From assembly GCF_004799515.1 (NCBI RefSeq), contig NZ_SSMX01000036.1, positions 87,909-151,908 on the forward strand: a stretch of DNA of 64,000 nucleotides. The letters run 5' to 3'. The notes under the pieces are model-generated. The model did not search any database. It saw only the letters and a list, made by a program, of their open reading frames with translations, and was not told the DNA's origin. This document shows, piece after piece, positions 42,006 through 53,494 of the stretch. Origin of the DNA: Phenylobacterium sp. Its GTDB lineage: Bacteria; Pseudomonadota; Alphaproteobacteria; Caulobacterales; Caulobacteraceae. The position numbers and the translations under genes are program-made. The stretch's first letter is position 1. Each line of letters opens with the position of its first letter.

Positions 42006-42695
42006 CTAGTGGTAGCGGCGGATCAGCCCCACCAGCTTGCCCTGCACATCGACCTGGTCGGGCCCGAAGATGCGGGTCTCATAGGCCGGGTTGGCGGCTT
42101 CCAGCGCGATGGAGGCGCCCTTCTTGCGCAGGCGCTTCAGGGTGGCTTCCTCGCCCATCACCAGGGCGACCACGATGTCGCCGGAGGTCGCGGTGTCGCC
42201 GCGCTTGATGACCACGAAGTCCCCGTCGAGGATGCCGGCGTTGATCATGGAGTCGCCCTGGATCTCCAGGACGAAGTGCTCGCCTGCGCCCAGCATGCTC
42301 TCCGGCACCGGGATGCGGTCGCGCTCCTGCTGGATGGCCTCGATCGGCGTGCCGGCGGCGATGCGGCCCAGGATCGGCAGGTCGCGGGTGTCATTGGCCG
42401 CGGGCGGCATCGCCGGGCCGCCGTCCACCAGCTGGGGCTTGAAGGGCGCCCGGCCCTTGGGCGGAGCGGCCATGGTCGCCTGCTGCGGCAGCTTCACCAC
42501 CTCCAGCGCCCGCGCCCGGTGCGGCAGGCGGCGCAGGAAGCCGCGTTCTTCCAGGGCGGTGATCAGCCGGTGGATGCCGGACTTCGAGGCCAGGTCCAGG
42601 GCCTCCTTCATTTCGTCGAAGGAGGGCGACACGCCGGTCTCCTTGATCCGTTCATGGATGAACATGAGCAGTTCATGTTGCTTGCGCGTGAGCAT
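42006..42695 (-). CDS. lexA: LexA repressor
   Basis: The 229-residue SOS repressor has an N-terminal winged helix ([20 protein letters not shown]) and a C-terminal peptidase domain. The self-cleavage site is Ala-Gly at 114-115 in [10 protein letters not shown], the catalytic Ser is at 149 in [10 protein letters not shown], and the Lys is at about 187 in EATLKRLR. It is about 27 residues longer than E. coli LexA because of a linker, as usual in alphaproteobacteria. An exact LexA box in its promoter shows autoregulation. Confidence 0.97.
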   Translation of the reverse strand: MLTRKQHELLMFIHERIKETGVSPSFDEMKEALDLASKSGIHRLITALEERGFLRRLPHRARALEVVKLPQQATMAAPPKGRAPFKPQLVDGGPAMPPAANDTRDLPILGRIAAGTPIEAIQQERDRIPVPESMLGAGEHFVLEIQGDSMINAGILDGDFVVIKRGDTATSGDIVVALVMGEEATLKRLRKKGASIALEAANPAYETRIFGPDQVDVQGKLVGLIRRYH

Positions 42696-42748
42696 CGGAA
42701 CGACCTCGACTTTGGGCGTCTGGAGAACAAACCGCCAACTTGCAGAAT

Positions 42749-42777
42749 GTTCTCTAGGTGTTCCGCATTAATGTCAA
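42749..42777 (-). promoter_or_regulatory. lexA promoter -35 and LexA autoregulatory box
   Basis: On the minus strand a perfect TTGACA (42777-42772) is followed after eight bases by GAACACCTAGAGAAC (42763-42749), an exact GAAC-N7-GAAC SOS box. The box lies between the -35 and the transcription start, so LexA would block its own promoter. It is 54 bases upstream of the lexA ATG. A TTAA-N7-TTAC sequence (42768-42782) overlaps the -35 and resembles a CtrA site with one mismatch. Confidence 0.85.
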
Positions 42778-42841
42778 GTTACGTCCAGCGTCACTGTAAT
42801 TTCATAGGAATCGCCGGCGTGGGCCTGTCGCCCGAGGGGAA

Positions 42842-43633
42842 TCAGCCGCCCAGCAGAGCGCGGGTCGCCGCCTCGACATCCGTCTGCCGCATCAGGCTTT
42901 CGCCGACCAGCATGGCCTGCGCGCCGGACTGTTCCAGCCGCGCGGCGTCGCCTGGCCCGAAGATGCCGCTCTCGGTGACCAGAAGGGCGCCCGGCGGCGC
43001 GGCGGCGGCCAGGCGTTCGGTGATCGAAAGATCGACCTCGAAGGTGTGCAGGTCGCGGTTGTTGACCCCGATCAGGTCGGCGCCGAGGCGCGCCGCGCGG
43101 ACCATCTCGGCTTCGTCGTGGGTCTCCACCAGCACGTCCATCCCGTGGGCGCGCGCGGTCTCCATCAGATCGGAGGCGAGGGTGTCGTCGACCATCGCCA
43201 GGATCACCAGCACCGCGTCGGCGCCCAGGGCGCGGCTCTCCGCCACCTGCCAGGGATCGACGAGGAACTCCTTGCGGATGCAGGGCAGGGCGCTCGCCTC
43301 GCGGGCGGCGACCAGGTACTCGTCCGCGCCCTGGAAGCTGGGGGTGTCGGTGAGCACCGACAGGCAGGCCGCCCCGCCGGCCTCATAGGCGCGGGCGAGC
43401 GCGGGCGGGTCGAAGTCGGCGCGGATCAGGCCCCTCGACGGCGAGGCCTTCTTGATCTCGGCGATCAGCGCCAGGCGGCCCGGCGCATGCGCCCGCTCCA
43501 GGGCGGCGCGGAAGCCGCGCGGCTGGGAAACCGCCCGCGCCGCGGCCTCGATCTCGGCCCGGTCGCGGAAGGCCTTGCGCTCGGCCACCTCCTCGCGCTT
43601 GTAGGCCGCGATCCGCTCGAGGATGTCGCTCAT
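42842..43633 (-). CDS. trpC: Indole-3-glycerol phosphate synthase
   Basis: The 263-residue TIM-barrel enzyme closes the indole ring in tryptophan synthesis. It starts [20 protein letters not shown] and shows [38 protein letters not shown] and [17 protein letters not shown]. The ATG at 43633 overlaps trpD by four bases; the long track frame to 44719 is a shadow. It is the TrpC domain only, not fused to TrpF. Confidence 0.97.
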   Translation of the reverse strand: MSDILERIAAYKREEVAERKAFRDRAEIEAAARAVSQPRGFRAALERAHAPGRLALIAEIKKASPSRGLIRADFDPPALARAYEAGGAACLSVLTDTPSFQGADEYLVAAREASALPCIRKEFLVDPWQVAESRALGADAVLVILAMVDDTLASDLMETARAHGMDVLVETHDEAEMVRAARLGADLIGVNNRDLHTFEVDLSITERLAAAAPPGALLVTESGIFGPGDAARLEQSGAQAMLVGESLMRQTDVEAATRALLGG

Positions 43634-44643
43634 GCGCCGGCCAGGCTCGCCAGCTTTTCGAGCGTGGCTCGGGCGCGGCCGTCGTCGATCACCTGGCCCG
43701 CCAGTTCGACGCCCTCGCGCAGGGTCTCGACCTTCTCGCCCACCAGGAAGGCGGCGGCGGCGTTCAGCAGCACGATGTCGCGGTAAGGGCCCTTTTCGCC
43801 GTCCAGCAGGCCGCGCAAGGCCACGGCGTTCTGAGCGGGCGAGCCGCCGGTGAGGTCGGCCAGCGCCACGCGCCTCAGGCCCACCGCTTCCGGCGTCACC
43901 ACGAACAGCCGCACCTGGCCGTCGCGCAGCTCCGCCACGGCGGTCTCGCCGGTGGTGGTCATCTCGTCCAGGCCGCCGCCGTGGACCACCCAGGCGCGCT
44001 GCGAGCCCAGGGCCTTCAGCGCCTCGGCCACCGGCGCCACCCAGCGCTCGGCGAAGACGCCGACCACCTGGCGCTGGGCCCCTGCCGGATTGGTCAACGG
44101 CCCCAGCAGGTTGAAGATGGTGCGGAAGCCCAGCTCGGCGCGGATCGGCGAGACGTGGCGCATGGCGCCGTGATGGGCCGGGGCGAACATGAAGCAGATG
44201 CCGGCGGTTTCCAGCGCCTCGATCTGGCGGTCGGCGGGCATAGCGATGTCGACGCCCAGCTCGGAGAGCACGTCGGCGGTGCCGGACTTCGACGACAGCG
44301 CCCGGTTGCCGTGCTTGGCCACCTTCAGCCCGCCGCCCGCCGCCACGAAGCCGACGGCGGTGGAGACGTTGAGGCTGTGCTGGCCGTCGCCGCCGGTGCC
44401 GCAGACGTCGATGGTCGGGAACGGCGGCTCGATATGGACGGCGGCCTTCCGCATGGCCCGGGCGCAGGCGACGATCTCGCCCAGGGTCTCGCCGCGCATG
44501 CGCATGGCGGTCAGCGCCGCGCCCACCTGGCTGGGCGAGGGCTCGCCGCGCAGGCAGGCGTCGAAGAAGTCGCCGGCGTTGTCCTCGGACAGCGTGCCGC
44601 CGTCGGCGAGCAGGCTGAGAAGCGGCTTGAAGGCGTCGGACAT
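43630..44643 (-). CDS. trpD: Anthranilate phosphoribosyltransferase
   Basis: The 337-residue enzyme transfers phosphoribose from PRPP to anthranilate. The PRPP site is seen in [20 protein letters not shown], with [20 protein letters not shown] following. It is nine bases after trpG and overlaps trpC by four, so the three are co-transcribed. Confidence 0.97.
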   Translation of the reverse strand: MSDAFKPLLSLLADGGTLSEDNAGDFFDACLRGEPSPSQVGAALTAMRMRGETLGEIVACARAMRKAAVHIEPPFPTIDVCGTGGDGQHSLNVSTAVGFVAAGGGLKVAKHGNRALSSKSGTADVLSELGVDIAMPADRQIEALETAGICFMFAPAHHGAMRHVSPIRAELGFRTIFNLLGPLTNPAGAQRQVVGVFAERWVAPVAEALKALGSQRAWVVHGGGLDEMTTTGETAVAELRDGQVRLFVVTPEAVGLRRVALADLTGGSPAQNAVALRGLLDGEKGPYRDIVLLNAAAAFLVGEKVETLREGVELAGQVIDDGRARATLEKLASLAGA

Positions 44644-44652
44644 CGGGTCGGA

Positions 44653-45243
44653 TCAGGCCTGCGCCAGGCGCTTCACGCCGGCCAGATCGAGGAAGTTGGC
44701 CAGGAGGTCGTGGCCGCATTCTGTGGCGATCGATTCCGGGTGGAACTGAACGCCGTGGATCGGCCGCGTGCGGTGCTGGACGCCCATGATCTCGCCGTCC
44801 TCGGTCCAGGCTGTGACCTCCAGCTCGGGCGGCAGCTGGTCCTTCTCCACCGACAGGCTGTGGTAGCGGGTGGCGTTGAAGGGGCTCTTCAGGCCGGCGA
44901 ACACGCCCTTGCCGTCGTGGTGGATGGCGCTGACCTTGCCGTGCATCAGGGCCTTGGCGTGCACCACCTCGCCGCCGAAGGCCTGGCCGATGGCCTGGTG
45001 GCCCAGGCAGACGCCGAAGATCGGCAGGTCGTCCGGCGCGGCGGCCAGGAGCGCCAGGCAGACGCCGGCCTCGTTGGGGGTCCTCGGCCCCGGCGAGAGC
45101 AGGACGCCCTGCGGCTTCATCCCCAGGGCCTCGGCGGCCGAGACGGCGTCGTTGCGCACGACATGGGTCTGCGCCCCCAGCTCGTTCAGGTAATGGACGA
45201 GGTTGTAGGTGAAGCTGTCGTAGTTATCGATCACCAGGATCAT
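44653..45243 (-). CDS. trpG: Anthranilate synthase component II (glutamine amidotransferase)
   Basis: The 196-residue class I amidotransferase supplies ammonia to TrpE. It starts [20 protein letters not shown], with the catalytic Cys in [15 protein letters not shown] and the His/Glu in [14 protein letters not shown]. It may also serve as PabA for folate synthesis, as in many bacteria; that is inference. It lies 285 bases downstream of trpE, with a small gene on the opposite strand between. Confidence 0.96.
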   Translation of the reverse strand: MILVIDNYDSFTYNLVHYLNELGAQTHVVRNDAVSAAEALGMKPQGVLLSPGPRTPNEAGVCLALLAAAPDDLPIFGVCLGHQAIGQAFGGEVVHAKALMHGKVSAIHHDGKGVFAGLKSPFNATRYHSLSVEKDQLPPELEVTAWTEDGEIMGVQHRTRPIHGVQFHPESIATECGHDLLANFLDLAGVKRLAQA

Positions 45244-45259
45244 GGCGCCTATCTAGGCC

Positions 45260-45526
45260 GTGGCTGACGCTGCGCCAAGCACGCCGATTGGCGAGCGGGC
45301 CGACTCCGCCGATCTTGTCTTCATGGCGAAGCTCCCGTCCGCCCTCGACCCCGACGCCCTGGCCACGGCCCGGGGCCTTCTGATGCGCCGTGAGCGGCCA
45401 CAGAAGCTATGGCCGGTGCTGGGCGCGGCCGGCATGCTGGCGGTGTCGGCCCTGCTGTTCGCCGCGGCCATGGTGACGGCGCCGCCGCTCACCAGCGAAC
45501 ACGTGATCGCGCGGAGCATGGAGTAG
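45260..45526 (+). CDS. Small single-span membrane protein
   Basis: The 88-codon frame from GTG 45260 (or ATG 45323, 67 codons) has genome-like codon use and one clear membrane span (LWPVLGAAGMLAVSALLFAAAMV). A charged N-terminal segment with LMRRERPQK precedes the span. It sits on the plus strand in the gap between trpE and trpG, both minus. I do not recognise the family. No strong Shine-Dalgarno is seen for either start. Confidence 0.6.
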   Translation: MADAAPSTPIGERADSADLVFMAKLPSALDPDALATARGLLMRRERPQKLWPVLGAAGMLAVSALLFAAAMVTAPPLTSEHVIARSME

Positions 45527-45528
45527 GC

Positions 45529-47061
45529 CTAGACGAACCGCCAGCTCTCCTCGGCGGCGCGGCGCAGGGCGCGGGCCTTGTGCAGGGTCTCGTCGTACTC
45601 GGCGTCGGGGTCTGAATCGGCCACCACGCCGCCGCCGGCCTGGACGTACATGGTCCCGTCCTTGAAGAGGGCGGTGCGCAGGACGATGCAGGTGTCCACC
45701 GAGCCGTCGCAGCCGAAATAGCCCGCCGCGCCCGCATAGCCCACGCCGCGCTTCTCGATCTCGAGCTCGTCGATGATCTCCATGGCGCGGACCTTGGGCG
45801 CGCCGGACAGCGTGCCGGCGGGCAGGGCGGCCATCACCACGTCGACGGGATCCAGGCCCTCCGGCGCGTCGCCCTCGACGTTGGAGACCAGGTGCATGAC
45901 GTGGCTGTAGCGCTCGACGAAGAAGCTGTCGGTGACCCGCACGCGGGGCGCCTGGGGGCTTTGCGGCGCCTCGTTCGCGCCGGCGTCCTTCAGCATGGCC
46001 ACCCGGCCCACGTCGTTGCGGCCGAGGTCGAGCAGCATCAGGTGCTCGGCGCGCTCCTTGGGGTCGGCGACCAGCTCGGCCTCGAGCGCGGCGTCCTCGG
46101 CCGGGGTCGCGCCGCGCGGGCGGGTGCCGGCGATCGGGCGGATGGTGATCTTGCCGTCGCGCAGCCGCACCAGGATCTCCGGCGAGGAGCCGGCCAGCTG
46201 GAAGTCGCCGAAGTTCAGATAGAACAGGAAGGGTGACGGATTGGTGCGCCTGAGCGAGCGGTAGAGGGCGAACGGATCGCGCGTGAACGGCGCGCGGAAG
46301 CGGTGGCTGGGCACCACCTGGAAGATGTCGCCGGCGTGGATATAGGCCTTCGCGGCGGCCACGATCTCCCGGTAGCGCTCGCGGCTGACCGGGGTGGTGA
46401 AGGCGTCCGGCTCCGGGACGCCGTCGCCCTTCAGCGGCGGGGCCGGGCGCTTCAGGTCGGCCATCACCGCGGCGATGCGGGCCTCGGCGGCGGCGTAGGC
46501 CGCCTCGGCCGAGGCGGTGTCCGGACGCACAGGCGTCACCAGGATGATCTCCTGGGCGATGGCGTCGAAGATCGCCACGATGGAGGGCCGGGTCATCACC
46601 CCGTCGGGCAGGTCCAGCGGGTCGGGATTGGCGTTCGGCAGGCGCTCGGCCAGCCGCACCATGTCGTAGCCCATGGCCCCGAACAGGCCGGCGGACGGCG
46701 GCGGCAGGCCGGCGGGCCGCTCGATCCGCGAGGCGGCCACCAGGTCGCGCAGGCTGTCCAGCGCTCCGCCGGGCTGGGCGGTGAAGCGGCCGGCGGCGAT
46801 GTCGTCGCCCTCGGCCACCTCGGCCGCGTCGCCCCGGCAGCGCCAGACGAGGTCGGGATTGAGCGTGATGATCGAATAGCGCGCGCGGAAAGCGCCGCCC
46901 TCGACACTTTCGAACAGGAAGGCGTAGGGCCGCCCGTGGCCGATCTTCAGATAGGCCGAGACCGGCGTCTCCAGGTCGTCGATCAGCCGCGTCCAGACGA
47001 GCTGCGGATTGCCTTGCCCGTACGTCTGCTCGAAGGCCGTAAACGCCGGCTCGATCTTCAT
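45529..47061 (-). CDS. trpE: Anthranilate synthase component I
   Basis: The 510-residue chorismate-binding enzyme makes anthranilate with TrpG. It shows the C-terminal signatures PFLFYLNFGDFQLAGSSPEI, IRPIAGTRPRGAT, DLGRNDVGRV and MAALPAGTLSGAPKVRAMEI. It begins inside the last codons of ppiD (four-base overlap), so a folding factor gene leads the tryptophan genes. No leader peptide with repeated Trp codons is visible before it. Confidence 0.97.
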   Translation of the reverse strand: MKIEPAFTAFEQTYGQGNPQLVWTRLIDDLETPVSAYLKIGHGRPYAFLFESVEGGAFRARYSIITLNPDLVWRCRGDAAEVAEGDDIAAGRFTAQPGGALDSLRDLVAASRIERPAGLPPPSAGLFGAMGYDMVRLAERLPNANPDPLDLPDGVMTRPSIVAIFDAIAQEIILVTPVRPDTASAEAAYAAAEARIAAVMADLKRPAPPLKGDGVPEPDAFTTPVSRERYREIVAAAKAYIHAGDIFQVVPSHRFRAPFTRDPFALYRSLRRTNPSPFLFYLNFGDFQLAGSSPEILVRLRDGKITIRPIAGTRPRGATPAEDAALEAELVADPKERAEHLMLLDLGRNDVGRVAMLKDAGANEAPQSPQAPRVRVTDSFFVERYSHVMHLVSNVEGDAPEGLDPVDVVMAALPAGTLSGAPKVRAMEIIDELEIEKRGVGYAGAAGYFGCDGSVDTCIVLRTALFKDGTMYVQAGGGVVADSDPDAEYDETLHKARALRRAAEESWRFV

Positions 47062-49013
47062 TTCGCCAGCGGCGCCTTGCCGGCCGGCGCGCCGCCCTTG
47101 CCGGCGGGCGCCCCCTTGCCGTCGAGGGGCTCCAGGCCGATGGCTTCGCGGGCGCGGTTCGCGTCCATGGTCACCTTGACCGTCTGACGGGCGTAGACGT
47201 GGGCGGACTCGCCGATCTCGCGGACGAAGCCCTGGGTCATCTGCGGGCGCAGCTGCTCTTCGTTCTGGGCGAGGGTCGTGGGATCGCCCACGTGGACCGC
47301 CTCCAGCTTGCCGACGAAGAAGCCCGGATGGTTGTCCTGGGCCGTGAAGACGTCGCCGGGACGCGAGCCGAACGCCTTGCCGAGCAGGTCCTGCGACAGG
47401 GCCTGGTTCTGGCCGGCGCTGCGGCGGTCGAGGGCGGCGACCTGGCTGACGGTGACGCCGGCGGACTTGGCCACCGCATCCAGGCTCTCGCCTTTGGTGA
47501 CCCGCGCCGCCAGGGCCTCGGCCTTGGCCTGCATGGCCTTCATCAGCTCGCGCTGGGTCCAGAAGCGGGCGAGCTGCGGCTTGATCTCCTCCAGGGGCGG
47601 CAGGGCCGGCGGGGTGATCTTCTCGACGCGGACGGCGAAGTACTCGCCGTTGCCGGCGTCCTCGACCTCGCTCTCGCCGCCGGCCGGCAGCGACCAGGCG
47701 GTCTCCATCAGCTTCTGCGAGAGGCCCTGCACCGGCTGGCCGGTGGAATCGCGGCCGCCCTGGGTGAGCGGGCCGAGGGTCTCGGTGGCCACGCCGGCCT
47801 TGGCGGCGGAGGCGGCGAGGTTCGCGCCGCCCTGGTGGGCGTCGTCATAGGCCTGGGTGAGGGCGTAGACCTTCTCGGCGGCCTGGTCCTTGCGGATCTC
47901 GGCTTCCAGGGCCGGCCGGACCTCGTCCAGGGTCACCGCGCGCCCGGGCGTCACCGACATCACCTTGACCACGGCCATCCCGAGATCGCCCTTCACGGTG
48001 GCCACCTGGCCGGCAGGGGTGGTGAAAGCGGCCGTGGCCACCTTGCCGTCGGGAATCGCGGTCTTCGGCTTGTTGGCGTAGGTGATCGCCTCCACGCCGG
48101 CCTGCTTGGCGACCAGCGCCGGGTCGGCCCCCTTGGCCAGGCCCTGGGTGATCTGAGCCGCGGCTGCGGCGTCCTTGGCCGGGATCTGGATGACCGTGCG
48201 GGTCTCCGGCGAGGAGAGCGTGTCCTTGCGGAAGTTGAAGCGCTTCTGCAGCTCCGCCGGATCGATGGGCGCGGTGGCCGCCACCTGGCTGGGCGAGAAC
48301 TTCACCACCGTCAGCGTGCGGAACTCCGGCCGGGTCAGCTGGGCCTTGTTCTCGTTCATCAGCTCGACGAGCTGGGCGTCGGTGGGCGCGGGCGGCTGCG
48401 GCACGCTGGCGGGCTCGATCGCGAAGTAGCCGAAGTCGCGGCTTTCCATGGTGTAGATCGCGGCCAGCGCGGCGTAGGCGCGCGGCACGGTGAGGCCCGC
48501 GATCAGGCCGGAGGCGGCTTCCTGCTCGGTTATCTGGTCGCGCAACTGGCCCTCGAAATTGGCCGCGGTCAGGTTGTTGTCGGCCAGGCGGCGCAGATAG
48601 GACTGCTGGTCGAAGCGTCCGGTGACCTGATCGAAAAAGGCCGGGATCTTGCGCAGCTCGGCGGCGACCAGCTTGTCGGACGGATGCAGACCGATGCGGT
48701 TCAGCTTCTCGGCGAAGGCCTCGCTGGTGGCCAGCCCCTGCAGCACCTGACGGTCCAGGCCGTTCTGAGCGGCGAGCTCGGGGCTGATCTGCTGGCCGTA
48801 CTGCTGCTCCAGCTTGCCCTTGAAGCCGTCGAAGGCGCGCTTGAATTCCGCGGGGCCAATGCTGCGCGATCCAGCGGTGATCACCGAATTGCTGATCCTG
48901 GGCGAGAAGTTGTTGCGGTTGCCGATCCCGAAGACGACGAAGCTGACGATCAGAAGGCCGAAGAGCAGGGTGGCGACCCAGGATTTCGCGAAGACGCGAA
49001 TGGCGGAGAGCAT
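47058..49013 (-). CDS. ppiD: PpiD-type membrane-anchored periplasmic folding factor
   Basis: The 651-residue protein has one N-terminal span (SWVATLLFGLLIVSFVVFGI, about residues 11-30), a SurA-N-like domain (to about 240) and parvulin-like regions after it. It assists folding of proteins leaving the Sec translocon. The start is ATG 49013 (MLSAIRVFAKSW) with AAAGGG upstream; the track frame to 50573 is a shadow. It overlaps trpE by four bases. Confidence 0.9.
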   Translation of the reverse strand: MLSAIRVFAKSWVATLLFGLLIVSFVVFGIGNRNNFSPRISNSVITAGSRSIGPAEFKRAFDGFKGKLEQQYGQQISPELAAQNGLDRQVLQGLATSEAFAEKLNRIGLHPSDKLVAAELRKIPAFFDQVTGRFDQQSYLRRLADNNLTAANFEGQLRDQITEQEAASGLIAGLTVPRAYAALAAIYTMESRDFGYFAIEPASVPQPPAPTDAQLVELMNENKAQLTRPEFRTLTVVKFSPSQVAATAPIDPAELQKRFNFRKDTLSSPETRTVIQIPAKDAAAAAQITQGLAKGADPALVAKQAGVEAITYANKPKTAIPDGKVATAAFTTPAGQVATVKGDLGMAVVKVMSVTPGRAVTLDEVRPALEAEIRKDQAAEKVYALTQAYDDAHQGGANLAASAAKAGVATETLGPLTQGGRDSTGQPVQGLSQKLMETAWSLPAGGESEVEDAGNGEYFAVRVEKITPPALPPLEEIKPQLARFWTQRELMKAMQAKAEALAARVTKGESLDAVAKSAGVTVSQVAALDRRSAGQNQALSQDLLGKAFGSRPGDVFTAQDNHPGFFVGKLEAVHVGDPTTLAQNEEQLRPQMTQGFVREIGESAHVYARQTVKVTMDANRAREAIGLEPLDGKGAPAGKGGAPAGKAPLAK

Positions 49014-49071
49014 TGAAACCCTTTCAGGGGCCAGGCGGATGGAACCCGCCGGGCGCAGGACATGGGCGCCG

Positions 49072-49100
49072 GTATAGTGGAGGCCCCTTGCGCCCCGCAA
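49072..49100 (-). promoter_or_regulatory. Candidate ppiD-trp promoter
   Basis: On the minus strand TTGCGG (49100-49095) is followed after exactly 17 bases by CTATAC (49077-49072). Transcription would start about 55 bases upstream of ppiD. The 159-base ppiD-tpiA gap must also hold the divergent tpiA promoter, which I could not place. Confidence 0.5.
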
Positions 49101-49172
49101 GCGCGTGACATGCGCCGCCGCTTGCCTTAACCGCGCCAAGGCGGCGTCGCGCCGCGCATCTCGCGAGGCTGA

Positions 49173-49916
49173 ATGACCGTTCCGACCCCTCTGATCGCCG
49201 GCAATTGGAAGATGCACGGCACAGCGGCCACGATAGACGAGGCGCGCAAGGTGGCCGCCCAGGTGAAGGGGACGAGCCCGCGTGTGGCGATCTGTCCGCC
49301 CGCCACCCTGATCCATCAGCTCAGTGAGGCGCTGAAGGGCTCGGCGGTTCTGGTCGGGGCGCAGGACTGCCATTGCGAGTCGGCCGGGGCCTATACCGGC
49401 GACGTCTCCGCCGAGATGCTGGCCGACGCCGGCGCGAAGCTGGTGATCCTCGGTCACTCCGAACGCCGGGCCGGCTACGGCGAAACCGACGCCCTGGTCG
49501 CGAAGAAGACCGCCGGCGCCCTGCGTGCCGGCCTGGAGCCCATCGTCTGCGTCGGCGAGACCATCGACCAGCGCAAAGCCGGCGAGGCGCTGGCCGTGGT
49601 GACCGGGCAGGTGAGGGGCTCCCTGCCGCCCGAGGTGGCCGGACAGGCTTTTTCCGTCGCCTACGAGCCGGTGTGGGCGATCGGCTCGGGCCTGACGCCC
49701 GCCGTGGCCGAGATCGAAGAGGTCCACGCCGCCATCCGCGCCATCCTGCGCGAGCTGTTCGGCGCGGCCAGCGACTCCGCGCCGATCCTCTACGGCGGCT
49801 CGGTGAAGCCCTCCAACGCCGCGGAGATCCTGCATGCGGCAGAGGTCGGCGGCGCGCTGGTCGGCGGCGCGTCGCTGAAGGCTGACGACTTCCTTGGGAT
49901 CATCAACGCGCTCTAG
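49173..49916 (+). CDS. tpiA: Triosephosphate isomerase
   Basis: The 247-residue TIM barrel interconverts DHAP and glyceraldehyde-3-phosphate. Catalytic Lys is in LIAGNWKMHG, His in VILGHSERR, and Glu in VAYEPVWAIGSG. It diverges from ppiD and ends against the VOC gene with a four-base overlap. Confidence 0.97.
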   Translation: MTVPTPLIAGNWKMHGTAATIDEARKVAAQVKGTSPRVAICPPATLIHQLSEALKGSAVLVGAQDCHCESAGAYTGDVSAEMLADAGAKLVILGHSERRAGYGETDALVAKKTAGALRAGLEPIVCVGETIDQRKAGEALAVVTGQVRGSLPPEVAGQAFSVAYEPVWAIGSGLTPAVAEIEEVHAAIRAILRELFGAASDSAPILYGGSVKPSNAAEILHAAEVGGALVGGASLKADDFLGIINAL

Positions 49917-50326
49917 GCGGACGGCCCCTTCAGCTCGACGGTGTTCCCCTCCGGGTCGCGGATGTAAAGAGAGAAGCCGTCGCCGTCGGCGCCATAGCGG
50001 GGGCCCTCTTCGACCACCGCGACCCCGCGCGCCTCCAGGTGGGCGCGGATCGCCGCCTCGTCGAAAGGCCGCACCTGCAGGGCGAAGTGGTCGAGGTTGC
50101 GCCCCTTCGCGCCGGGGCCGGCGCCGCCCGCTTTGCCGAGCGGACCGTCGAGGGTCACTAGGTCGATCATCTGCCGGCCGGCGCGGATGTGGGTCAGGCC
50201 GAGCTCGGGCCTGTCGCGGTCGACCGAAAGCCCAAGCACTTCGCCGTAGAAGGCCAGCATGGCGGCCTTGTCGCGCACCCGCAGCACGATGTGATCGAAG
50301 CCGTCCACGCGGATCGGATGGGCCAT
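49913..50326 (-). CDS. VOC family (glyoxalase/bleomycin resistance-like) protein
   Basis: The 137-residue protein starts PIRVDGFDHIVLRVRDKAAM and ends SLYIRDPEGNTVELKGP, the two halves of a VOC metal site, with LDHFALQVRPFDE in the middle. VOC enzymes include glyoxalases, dioxygenases and antibiotic-binding proteins; which applies is unclear. A CAGGGAG lies upstream of the ATG. It converges on tpiA. Confidence 0.85.
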   Translation of the reverse strand: MAHPIRVDGFDHIVLRVRDKAAMLAFYGEVLGLSVDRDRPELGLTHIRAGRQMIDLVTLDGPLGKAGGAGPGAKGRNLDHFALQVRPFDEAAIRAHLEARGVAVVEEGPRYGADGDGFSLYIRDPEGNTVELKGPSA

Positions 50327-50370
50327 CGCTCGTCTCCCTGGCGTCTTCGGCGGAGATGGGAAGCCGGCGC

Positions 50371-50910
50371 CTATAGCAAAAGCCCGTAGAGCCGGCAGTC
50401 GCGTCGCTCGCCGTCGCGCAGGACGTGGCCGCGCAGCATGCCTTCCTCCGCGAAGCCCAGCTTCTCCAGCAGGGCCTCCGAACGGCGGTTGCCCAGGTGG
50501 GTGCGGGCCAGCAGGCGGCGCACGCCGCTGGACGCCGCGTAGGACAGCACCGCCTGCATGGCCTCCTGCGCATAGCCCTGGCCCCAGGCCTCGCGGCCCA
50601 GCATGAAGCCCACCTCGGCGCGGTGATGCCGCCGGTCGATCTCGGAGAGGTCGCAGGTCCCCAGGAACCGGCCGTCCGAGAGCGTCCGCAGCGACCAGTA
50701 GAAGGCCCGCCCGGAGGCCATCTCGTCCACCTGGCCCGCGACGATGCCGTCGATCACGTCGGGGTCGTCGATCTCGCCCACGTCCCAGAAGGCCATGACC
50801 TCGGCGTCGGCCATCAAGGGGAAGATCTGCCGCGCGTCCTCGTTCGCCAGGGGCGCCAGCCTTATCCTCTCCGTCTCGAGGATCGGCGGATGGCTGGGAT
50901 CGGGGCTCAT
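50371..50910 (-). CDS. GNAT family acetyltransferase (RimJ/RimL-like)
   Basis: The 179-residue protein starts with ILETERIRLAPLANEDARQI, typical of RimJ/RimL-type N-acetyltransferases. The acetyl-CoA binding stretch is seen in VGFMLGREAWGQGYAQEAM, followed by RTHLGNRRSEALLEKLGFAE. It probably acetylates protein N-termini or small molecules; the substrate is unknown. Confidence 0.88.
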   Translation of the reverse strand: MSPDPSHPPILETERIRLAPLANEDARQIFPLMADAEVMAFWDVGEIDDPDVIDGIVAGQVDEMASGRAFYWSLRTLSDGRFLGTCDLSEIDRRHHRAEVGFMLGREAWGQGYAQEAMQAVLSYAASSGVRRLLARTHLGNRRSEALLEKLGFAEEGMLRGHVLRDGERRDCRLYGLLL

Positions 50911-51072
50911 GCTACGCGGAACGTCCGGAGGCCAATCTTGTGTCGGGGCTGCGACGCCCTAGCTATGGCCTTGGCGCGTGCTCGGTGATAGAGCCCGCGC
51001 TTCATTTCGGCGGACCCGTCCTCGTTTGCGCGGGGGTGTGACCGCCCGAACGCACCGGATGAAAACAAGACC

Positions 51073-53221
<2,149 letters not shown>

Positions 53222-53263
53222 CCTGGCGGCATCCGTTTTGGGGCGAGCCCATAGCGTGGCGAC

Positions 53264-53422
53264 CCTCCTCCCCTTGTGGGAGGTGGCGGCGGCCGGATGG
53301 CCGACGGAGGTGGGGTCGCGCTCACCTCTCCGCGCGAACTGAGCTTCGAATAGAGCCGCGAGGTCGAGAAACCCCACGTCCGACCCGCTCCGCGGGCCAC
53401 CTCCTCCCACAAGGGGAGGAGG
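53264..53422. repeat. Inverted-repeat element (MITE-like), CCTCCTCCCCTTGTGGGAGG arms
   Basis: A left arm at 53264-53287 and a right arm at 53396-53422 are inverted copies that differ by one extra AGG triplet, flanking about 108 bases that can also pair in part. The 159-base element fills most of the gap between pyrG and the LprI-like gene. Repeats of this kind occur between genes in many alphaproteobacterial chromosomes. It has no coding capacity. Confidence 0.75.
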
Positions 53423-53494
53423 AGACCGGAGGCGCCGGTGAATGTCGATACGACCTATGCTGACAAGTCGGACCATCCGGCGCACCTTCCGCAG

